Below are positions 6,805 to 12,711 of a DNA stretch of 21,611 bases, one piece after another; positions within the stretch are counted from its first letter, which is position 1; each line of letters begins with the position of its first letter. The position numbers and the translations under genes are program-made. This stretch comes from a bacterium (GTDB lineage: Bacteria; AUK180). The stretch lies in assembly GCA_030622125.1 (NCBI GenBank), contig JAUXGM010000018.1, positions 1-21,611 on the forward strand, in the 5' to 3' direction. A model generated the notes under the pieces. It saw only the letters and a program-made list of their open reading frames with translations, was not told where the DNA came from and did no database searches.

Positions 6805-8370
6805 TTATTTCTCCTTTGTATAAATATTTATTTGATTTTTGCCATTAGTTTTTGCTCTATATAGTGCTTTATCACAATTTTCAATGAGATCTATCTTGTT
6901 CTTCCCATCGTTCGGATATGATACTACGCCTCCGGAAACAGTAATATTAATCTTTTTGTCGTCAATTGAATAAAATGTTGTTTTTTCCAGTTCTTTTCTT
7001 ACCCTTTCCGCTACGGTGAACATCATCTTTTTACTGACATTTTTCATTAAAACGGCAAATTCTTCGCCACCGTATCTTGATATAATATCGCCTGTTGATA
7101 GGCGAGTATTTTTTCTTAATATGTCTGCATATCCAATAAGAACAATATCTCCCGTTTGATGACCATAAGCATCATTTACATTTTTAAATTTGTCAAGATC
7201 AAAGATTATCATTGAAAATTTATCATTATTTTTAATGAGATCCCCAATATAATTTTTGAGATAGGTCTGATGATAAAAATCAGTCATTCTATCCGTATTT
7301 GCCTTATGATAGAGTATTGCATTATTTAAAAAAATTCCTGCCTGTGAAAGAAATGATTCAATGATCGCTTCTTTTTTTAACGACAAATTCGGCATATTAT
7401 ATACTTTTAGTACGGCAATATCTTCTATGCCGTTGTTAATAAGATATTTATCTTCACCATCGATCTTTTTCTTGATATTTTTTGTTTTATCAAGAAGTAT
7501 AAGCTTGGCATCTGAGCAATTTGATAATATTTTAAAATTGGTAGTAATATTTTTTATTAACTTCTCGGTATTTAAAACACCGGAAAGATCTCTAATAATC
7601 CCATTTAATTGGTATAATTCTCCCAATATCGGATCATCATTTACCACATTTTTAAGTTCATCTTCTATATATGGACAGATTACTTTGAAATCACAAAATC
7701 TACAGTGACTGCCCGAATTATGAGAAAATCCATTCTTTTTTGAGTAGATTAATTTGTTATTAACTTTTTTTACTATTTCTTTTATCTTTTCGTTGCTTGG
7801 CAATTCTTCTCTTTTAATAATTAATTCTTTCCCAATTGTTAGATTTTGCCATACTACCGATTTCACCGCTTTTTTAAATTTCTCTTCCACTAATATTCGG
7901 TATAGACCTAATTGAATATCATTTTGAAGTTCAATATCACTTGGAAAATATGTTCCTGTTTTATAATCAACAATGGTAAGAAGATCGTCATCAATATCGA
8001 TTCTATCAATCATAACATAAAAATCATAGCCTGCCCATTTCACTTTTACGGTCTCATTATTTCGATAGACCTTTCCAAAACTATTGCTCTTATTAAGATA
8101 ATCATTAATCGCATTATTTCCTTTTTCTATAATCTCTCTATCGGTTATACCAAATTGCACTGCGAGAACAGTTATTACTTTTCTTATATATTTTGGTTTC
8201 TCCGACCATTCATTTTCAAGTATCTTGAAAAGGGATTGATGGATCAAATTTGAATATGTGGCTTTGATGTTATTTTGTTTATAAACATTTCCGAGCTGTT
8301 GAACATAATGATATTTATATTTTAAGGGGCACTGCAAATAAGTTTTTAAGCTGCTTGCCGATATTCTCAT
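6805..8370 (-). CDS. fusion protein: Fe-S PD-(D/E)XK (Cas4/AddB-like) nuclease domain + GAF-like region + GGDEF domain
   Basis: 521 residues in one open frame (start 8370, ATGA overlap with the MEMO gene; the reading from 8391 adds 7 residues). Residues ~1-240 match the PDDEXK_1 / RecB-type nuclease fold: SASSLKTYLQCPLKYKY with Cys14, His44, Asp122 in MIDRID, then Asp135 and Lys137 in IVDYKTG, and Gln153/Tyr157 in QLGLY. Cys223, Cys226 and Cys232 (HCRFCDFKVIC) complete a Cas4/AddB-style 4Fe-4S set with Cys14. Residues ~250-355 look like a GAF-type sensory region with helical linkers. Residues ~385-521 are a GGDEF domain with IIFDLDKFKNVND and intact GGEEF (434-438), so diguanylate cyclase activity is expected. 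The RxxD inhibitory site is absent (STGD). The fusion couples DNA cleavage or an Fe-S sensor to cyclic-di-GMP, an arrangement I do not know from characterised proteins. Confidence 0.88.
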   Translation of the reverse strand: MRISASSLKTYLQCPLKYKYHYVQQLGNVYKQNNIKATYSNLIHQSLFKILENEWSEKPKYIRKVITVLAVQFGITDREIIEKGNNAINDYLNKSNSFGKVYRNNETVKVKWAGYDFYVMIDRIDIDDDLLTIVDYKTGTYFPSDIELQNDIQLGLYRILVEEKFKKAVKSVVWQNLTIGKELIIKREELPSNEKIKEIVKKVNNKLIYSKKNGFSHNSGSHCRFCDFKVICPYIEDELKNVVNDDPILGELYQLNGIIRDLSGVLNTEKLIKNITTNFKILSNCSDAKLILLDKTKNIKKKIDGEDKYLINNGIEDIAVLKVYNMPNLSLKKEAIIESFLSQAGIFLNNAILYHKANTDRMTDFYHQTYLKNYIGDLIKNNDKFSMIIFDLDKFKNVNDAYGHQTGDIVLIGYADILRKNTRLSTGDIISRYGGEEFAVLMKNVSKKMMFTVAERVRKELEKTTFYSIDDKKINITVSGGVVSYPNDGKNKIDLIENCDKALYRAKTNGKNQINIYTKEK

Positions 8371-9173
8371 TTTTTGAATAGAATGCTGCAATAGGCAACA
8401 ACCTCGGAATTATCACCGGTTACCTCACCTGATGATGTATATTCAACAAGTTCCGGTACCCATTTCAGTTCTTTTGCAAGATACAATAACACATATATCG
8501 GTCCGCTGCCGCAGATTGAAATATTGTTTTCCTTTACGGTAGTCAAAAAACCATCATAATCAAGTGCCATAATATTATCTATCGCTTTAAAATCAACCTT
8601 TTTAGCATACTCATAAGGGACATAATGTGAAAAATCACTGCTTGCAATAATCCCTATCTTCTTTGAGGATTTCATAATTACTTCTAACAAAATTTTTCCA
8701 ACTTTCAAGAGATTTTCCCGTTTGTAATCCCACATTGAAAGCGGAACGATCTTAAAATCACTGCCATAATTTTCTATCATCAAAGGAAGTTCTACCTCTA
8801 TTGAATGTTCCCTATTATGAGCAGCATTATCGCTCCTTATAATATTGCAGTTTTTTAATATACCCTGTGTAAGTTCACTATCAATATCGATCTCACCGTT
8901 TGGCAGAAGCCATTTTGAATCCGGTTCATAGAGGGATATAGGTTTCCCAAAACCATTATGATTAGGACCGATTATTATAAATGTATCCGCTTTTTCTGTT
9001 CTTTTCAATGCCTTAACAGCTGTTTTTCCCGAATAGATCCATCCTGCATGCGGAATTATACAACCAATTCCATTATTTAACTTTTGCCCCTCAACAGAAT
9101 TATAAAATTTTGAAATTTCTCTTTTATTAAATGGATAAAAAGCTCCCGCGACAATAGGCTGCCTTATAACCAT
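8367..9173 (-). CDS. amrB: MEMO1 family protein (AmmeMemoRadiSam system protein B)
   Basis: 268 residues, full length for the MEMO/extradiol-dioxygenase-like family. Family motifs are all present: PHAGWIYSG (His42), GPNHNG (His72), NREHSIEVELP (His123), ASSDFSHY (His183) and ISICGSGP (Cys221). His and Cys residues at the positions of His42, His72 and Cys221 bind metal in human MEMO1. In bacteria this protein usually sits beside an AMMECR1 protein and a radical SAM enzyme; neither is in this window, so it is an orphan here. The biochemical role of the bacterial system is unsettled. It is co-transcribed with cheC before it (3-base gap) and the nuclease-GGDEF gene after it (4-base overlap). The symbol follows the AmmeMemoRadiSam naming. 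Confidence 0.9.
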   Translation of the reverse strand: MVIRQPIVAGAFYPFNKREISKFYNSVEGQKLNNGIGCIIPHAGWIYSGKTAVKALKRTEKADTFIIIGPNHNGFGKPISLYEPDSKWLLPNGEIDIDSELTQGILKNCNIIRSDNAAHNREHSIEVELPLMIENYGSDFKIVPLSMWDYKRENLLKVGKILLEVIMKSSKKIGIIASSDFSHYVPYEYAKKVDFKAIDNIMALDYDGFLTTVKENNISICGSGPIYVLLYLAKELKWVPELVEYTSSGEVTGDNSEVVAYCSILFKK

Positions 9174-9176
9174 TTT

Positions 9177-9785
9177 TTATACCTTCATTGCTTCAAATAT
9201 TAATTCCAAACTGTTCTTGTTCGGAAAAAGAAAAAAATCACCGGAAATCTTTCTTTCATCACTTACAAGTTCGGTTTCTATCCATAATCCATTTTGAATT
9301 ACACCGGTAAAATGGACGGCAAAATAGGTTAAAATACCATTCAAAGAATCAATTGAGATCAATGGTATGGATGGTAAGAGTACGCCGTCAATAATCTGAG
9401 AGACCGCATTTAAATACGATGCTGCGAGAATGTTTCCAACTTCTTTTAATGCCGATTCTTCTACTTCCTTTATGATAGTAATACTTCCATTTTTTTTACC
9501 TAAAAGTATTTCCGATAATCTTAGAGCATTGGAATATTCAAAAAACAGCAGGATCTTTCCTTTAAGTTTTCCATATAAATTGGTATAAATACCAATGCCG
9601 GATTTATTCTTGAATTTTTTCCGCATTGCAAGCTTTTCGGGATCAATAATTTGTACCTTCGGAACAGTCATTTTAATTTTATGATGAACCATTTGAGAAA
9701 GAGCGGTCGCAGCGTGTGCGGCACCGATATTTCCTAATTCCCTTAAAGCATCTTTTTGTTTTTCATTTAGATTTTTGACATTCAT
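9177..9785 (-). CDS. cheC: CheC-family CheY-P phosphatase
   Basis: 202 residues, typical CheC length. Both copies of the active-site signature (D/S)-x3-E-x2-N-x22-P are intact: Asp12, Glu16, Asn19, Pro42 and Ser111, Glu115, Asn118, Pro141. This predicts a two-site phosphatase acting on a phosphorylated response regulator of the CheY type, in the cytoplasm. CheC normally pairs with CheD, but no cheD, cheY, cheA or receptor gene is visible nearby. The partner must be elsewhere, or the phosphatase serves another response regulator. Its start overlaps the end of the SurA-like gene by 4 bases. The nearby GGDEF gene hints at a motility or surface-lifestyle link. Confidence 0.9.
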   Translation of the reverse strand: MNVKNLNEKQKDALRELGNIGAAHAATALSQMVHHKIKMTVPKVQIIDPEKLAMRKKFKNKSGIGIYTNLYGKLKGKILLFFEYSNALRLSEILLGKKNGSITIIKEVEESALKEVGNILAASYLNAVSQIIDGVLLPSIPLISIDSLNGILTYFAVHFTGVIQNGLWIETELVSDERKISGDFFLFPNKNSLELIFEAMKV

Positions 9786-10960
9786 TTGTAAACCTTTAAA
9801 TAATTTTCCTTTTTTGCGGTAAGGATCAATTTATCGTATCTTTCTTTAAACTTTTTATTGTATAATTCCTGATATATCCTGGTATAAACACCTCCGACAT
9901 CTTCATAAATTTTATCATTAACGCTAAGTAATTTAACGATATAATATCCTTTTTGTGCTTTTATTACTTTTAAATCACCAGGATTTAAATTTTCAAATTC
10001 CTTTTGCAGTCCTTTTTTAATGATTGCCGGCAATGTAATTTTACCCGAAGGTAAAAGTTCCTCGGTGTCATTATCTGATTTTGATATAAGATTTTCAAAA
10101 CCGATCCCTTCCTTGTATGCTTTCATTATATCATTTACACTTTTTTCGGCTTTTAAAAATCCCTTATTGGAAGAACGGTACGGGATTGTGTAATAGATAA
10201 CATTCGGCTCAAAACTATCCCATTTTATGATCTTGTAAAAAGAAAGTCCCTTTTTATTAAAGGTATAATTCGTATATTTACATTTCTTATCAAAAAGTGG
10301 TTTTTGGTCCTCGGTTAGGTATTCCAGATAAAGCGGATTAAATTCTTTCTTTATTAACTCTTTTTTTATCTTGTACCCTTTTTTTATTTTGTTATACTCC
10401 GATAACATGCCTTCCTTGTCAACGGCAGAAGTATATATGGAATCAATAGTATAAGTTTTCGGCAATTTTAAATATTTTTCCTTATTATTTTCATAATATT
10501 TTCCTACCTCACCGGTAGAAACGGATATCTTTTTTTTAATCTTATCTTCAATGATCTTTTCTTTTAAGAATTGATTTTTTATCTGTTTCCGATAATTTTC
10601 TTTCAAACCGGCAAGGGTAAGTCCTTCATTTTTCAATGCCTTCATAAACGCTTCATCGGTTGGGAACTGTGATCTTTGATTTGCAATGGTTTGATCAATA
10701 TTATAATCGATCTCCTGATCTACGATCTCATATTCTCTATCCTTAGCCGACGCAATGATCAATTGTTCTTCAATGAGTTTATTTAATACATCTTCATATT
10801 TTAAATTGTGCGCTTTGTCAAATAAAATGTAGATATTTATATCAAAGTCCGTGATTATTTCGTTATTTATTATAGCGACAATCTTATTTACAGTTTCACT
10901 GTATGAAATTACACTTAAAAAAACAGCAATAATGATCAGAAATGTTTTTATTTTTTTCAT
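9782..10960 (-). CDS. SurA-like periplasmic chaperone / peptidyl-prolyl isomerase
   Basis: 392 residues with a clean signal peptide (KKIKTFLIIIAVFLSVISYS, cleavage near 20-22). The SurA N-terminal chaperone region follows: VNKIVAIINNEIITDFDI and then long helices (24-150). The C-terminal part (~270-355) resembles a parvulin domain (AYKEGIGFENLISKSDND, LPSGKITLPAIIKKGLQKEFENLNPGDL, KGYYIVKLLSV), but the first strand reads VIYYTIPYR without the usual His. Catalysis is therefore doubtful. SurA proteins escort outer-membrane proteins through the periplasm. The gene overlaps both neighbours by 4 bases. A second member of the superfamily (5773-6804) lies four genes further on in the same run, so the operon supplies two foldases. 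Confidence 0.85.
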   Translation of the reverse strand: MKKIKTFLIIIAVFLSVISYSETVNKIVAIINNEIITDFDINIYILFDKAHNLKYEDVLNKLIEEQLIIASAKDREYEIVDQEIDYNIDQTIANQRSQFPTDEAFMKALKNEGLTLAGLKENYRKQIKNQFLKEKIIEDKIKKKISVSTGEVGKYYENNKEKYLKLPKTYTIDSIYTSAVDKEGMLSEYNKIKKGYKIKKELIKKEFNPLYLEYLTEDQKPLFDKKCKYTNYTFNKKGLSFYKIIKWDSFEPNVIYYTIPYRSSNKGFLKAEKSVNDIMKAYKEGIGFENLISKSDNDTEELLPSGKITLPAIIKKGLQKEFENLNPGDLKVIKAQKGYYIVKLLSVNDKIYEDVGGVYTRIYQELYNKKFKERYDKLILTAKKENYLKVYK

Positions 10961-11295
10961 TTTTTTCTCCCGATTTCATAGACAGAAGCCTCTATCGTTC
11001 TATCAAGTAAACTTTCATCTATTTTCTTTTCTTTTTCCTTTTTTAAAATTTCTCTTGCAATATTCATAGCAATTTCTTTTTTCTTTTTTCCTTTTATGTG
11101 CGGACTACTATTTTTTGTGATCTGTTCCGCAATCTTAACAGAAAGAAGAGCTGCCTTTAAATATCTATCCGACATAGATTGACCGAATTTTTTTTTAATT
11201 ATTCCTGCAAGATAAAAAATTAAAAATGTTATCAGTACCGTAAATGCCGTTTGAAAAATATTTTGTAATATAACTTGCCAATCCATATCTATCAT
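10957..11295 (-). CDS. small membrane protein, LL-H holin-like pattern
   Basis: 112 residues: one N-terminal membrane segment (about 9-32, LQNIFQTAFTVLITFLIFYLAGII), then a basic, helical cytoplasmic tail. The tail pattern, with AALLSVKIAEQITKN, KGKKKKEIAMNIAREILKK and LLDRTIEASVYEIGRKK, resembles the phage LL-H holin family (Holin_LLH), which is also seen in non-phage genes. There are no phage genes nearby and it sits between phosphofructokinase and surA-like genes with 4-base overlaps. A membrane-associated housekeeping role is therefore more likely than lysis. The family assignment is tentative. Confidence 0.6.
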   Translation of the reverse strand: MIDMDWQVILQNIFQTAFTVLITFLIFYLAGIIKKKFGQSMSDRYLKAALLSVKIAEQITKNSSPHIKGKKKKEIAMNIAREILKKEKEKKIDESLLDRTIEASVYEIGRKK

Positions 11296-12332
11296 CCAAA
11301 AAATATTTTTGCAGTAGTGTATCTTTCCTTTGTTACATGACGTACATTGGAAGCAGCTTCTTTCAATGAAACATTTTTAATACTTGCACCACTAAGGGAA
11401 ACCATATATCCATATTTCTCTTTTAACACAAGTTGTGCCGCTTTTACACCAAATCTTGTCCCCAGTACCCTATCAAAAGCAGATGGACTGCCTCCCCGTT
11501 GTAGATGTCCGAGAACAACCGCCCTTGTCTCCAAACCGGTTCTATCCCTCAATTCTTTTGCAAGAACCTTTCCAATACCAATCCCGCTCCATAATTGTGA
11601 GTGTCCGAACTCATCCTTTTCTGCGGAATGGAGGATATGAGCTCTTAATTTGGGGTCATCTGCGCCCTCTGCAACTGCAATAACGGCGTATCCATTTTGT
11701 TTATATGCTTTTTTTATCTTTCCGGCAAGTTCATCTACATCAAATGGTTCCTCCGGGATCAAAATAAAATGTGCCCCGCCGGCAATACCACCGTGAAGGG
11801 TGATCCAACCTGCTGTTCTACCCATGACCTCTACCACCATTACTCTTCTGTGTGCCTTTGTTGTAGTATGAAGCCAATCCATCATTTCCATTACCCGATT
11901 GATCGCCGTATCGAACCCGAAGGTATAATCGGTTGCATTGACATCATTATCTATTGTTTTCGGAACCCCGATTACATTCAGACCTTCTGTTGAAAGTTTA
12001 TATGCAACACCAAGCGTATCATCTCCACCAACTGCGATCAATGCATCAAGATTGAGTTTTTTATAGTTCTTTTTAACGATCGCAACACCATTTTCCCTCT
12101 TATAAACATTGGTTCTTGAGCTTCCAAGTATCGTTCCGCCAGCTCTATGGATATCAAAAACCTTTTTAATGGTCAAGGTTTCATAATCATTCTCCAGCAC
12201 TCCTTTCCAGCCAAGATGAAATCCCAGTACCTCATAATTATTTTGGATAAGAGGATATGTTATACCTCTGATAACTGCGTTTAATCCTGGGGCATCTCCA
12301 CCACCGGTTAAGATACCGACTCTCTTTGCCAT
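11292..12332 (-). CDS. 6-phosphofructokinase, PPi-dependent type by signature
   Basis: 346 residues of the PfkA family, catalysing phosphorylation of fructose 6-phosphate in glycolysis. Motifs: GILTGGGDAPGLN at the phosphoryl donor site (6-18), VGGDDTLG (101-108), PKTIDND (124-130) with catalytic Asp128, EVMGRTAGW, and HLQRGGSPSAFDR. Asp105 replaces the Gly of ATP-dependent enzymes and Lys125 replaces the Gly of the PGTIDND motif. Both are the known signature of pyrophosphate-dependent members, so PPi rather than ATP is the likely donor and the step may be reversible. The start at 12332 has GGAGG upstream. A longer reading from 12371 is ruled out because its first codons lie inside the promoter at 12353-12381. 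It is the first gene of the long minus operon. Confidence 0.93.
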   Translation of the reverse strand: MAKRVGILTGGGDAPGLNAVIRGITYPLIQNNYEVLGFHLGWKGVLENDYETLTIKKVFDIHRAGGTILGSSRTNVYKRENGVAIVKKNYKKLNLDALIAVGGDDTLGVAYKLSTEGLNVIGVPKTIDNDVNATDYTFGFDTAINRVMEMMDWLHTTTKAHRRVMVVEVMGRTAGWITLHGGIAGGAHFILIPEEPFDVDELAGKIKKAYKQNGYAVIAVAEGADDPKLRAHILHSAEKDEFGHSQLWSGIGIGKVLAKELRDRTGLETRAVVLGHLQRGGSPSAFDRVLGTRFGVKAAQLVLKEKYGYMVSLSGASIKNVSLKEAASNVRHVTKERYTTAKIFFG

Positions 12333-12352
12333 ATCAGCCTCCACTATAAGAT

Positions 12353-12381
12353 ATTTTAGTTTTTTTTTCATTTTAAGTCAA
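12353..12381 (-). promoter_or_regulatory. sigma70-type promoter of the long minus-strand operon
   Basis: Minus strand -35 TTGACT (12376-12381), 17-base spacer, -10 TAAAAT (12353-12358). It is followed by GGAGG and the ATG of phosphofructokinase at 12332. No comparable promoter was found between the following genes, so it probably drives the whole run, though internal promoters cannot be excluded. Confidence 0.75.
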
Positions 12382-12394
12382 GTTTTTGTCATGA

Positions 12395-12611
12395 ATGTGT
12401 CCCGGACTCGATTAGTCTATTCGTATTCGCTCAGCGAACTCTGTTCGCTTCTTAATTTATACGGTAGAGGGACGCAGTCTTGGGACACACCTCTGCGAGG
12501 AATGTCCCGCTTGTTTTCGGTATATTTTCTTTTGAACCTCTTTATCTATTTTCTTTGGCTATATTGTTCTCGGGTGGTTTATCGTTATCTAAGGAAGAGT
12601 CCGGGACACAT
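12395..12611. mobile_element. 217-bp MITE/REPIN-like element with perfect 15-bp terminal inverted repeats
   Basis: ATGTGTCCCGGACTC at 12395-12409 is the exact reverse complement of 12597-12611. Inside are further palindromes: AGCGAAC/GTTCGCT (12433-12449) and a hairpin at 12482-12508 with GGGACA...TGTCCC outer arms and CCTC/GAGG inner arms. No transposase is encoded. The GGGACA/TGTCCC hairpins are of the type moved by IS200/RAYT-like tyrosine transposases, but this is an inference. The right half (about 12537-12611) has a diverged inverted copy at 21504-21570. Confidence 0.7.
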
Positions 12612-12648
12612 CTCAACAAAAAAAAGTCTCTTTGTTGAGGTATGTCCC
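12603..12648. repeat. REP-like long hairpin adjoining the 217-bp element
   Basis: The inner stem CTCAACAAA (12612-12620) pairs perfectly with TTTGTTGAG (12631-12639). The outer arms are GGGACA (12603-12608) and TGTCCC (12643-12648). It shares the plan GGGACACAYCTC-loop-GAGGWATGTCCC with the hairpin at 12482-12508, but with a longer insert in the loop, so the two appear to be variants of one repeat unit. It overlaps the right terminal repeat of the element. Confidence 0.65.
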
Positions 12649-12669
12649 TCTTTTGTTTGGAACGGAGAT

Positions 12670-12708
12670 TAATATTGTTTTTAACTAACCTCTAACCTCC
12701 AACCTCTG
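12670..12708 (-). repeat. heptamer-rich 3' flanking repeat, inverted copy at 21272-21314
   Basis: On the minus strand, just after the PLP-enzyme stop codon, three AGGTTAG-type heptamers are followed by TTAAAAACAATATTA. The 30 bases 12670-12699 are an exact reverse complement of 21285-21314, which lies just after the stop of the aconitase-family gene. No transposase or known element name can be given. Confidence 0.7.
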
Positions 12709-12711
12709 TTT

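Noticed and set aside
12333-12371. N-terminal extension of phosphofructokinase to an ATG at 12371
   Set aside because: The extra codons coincide with the -10 and spacer of the promoter, and the internal ATG has the GGAGG.
12391-12672. 93-codon open frame on the plus strand
   Set aside because: It runs through the inverted-repeat element and its hairpins, has no Shine-Dalgarno, and its protein has no recognisable features. Better explained as repeat DNA.
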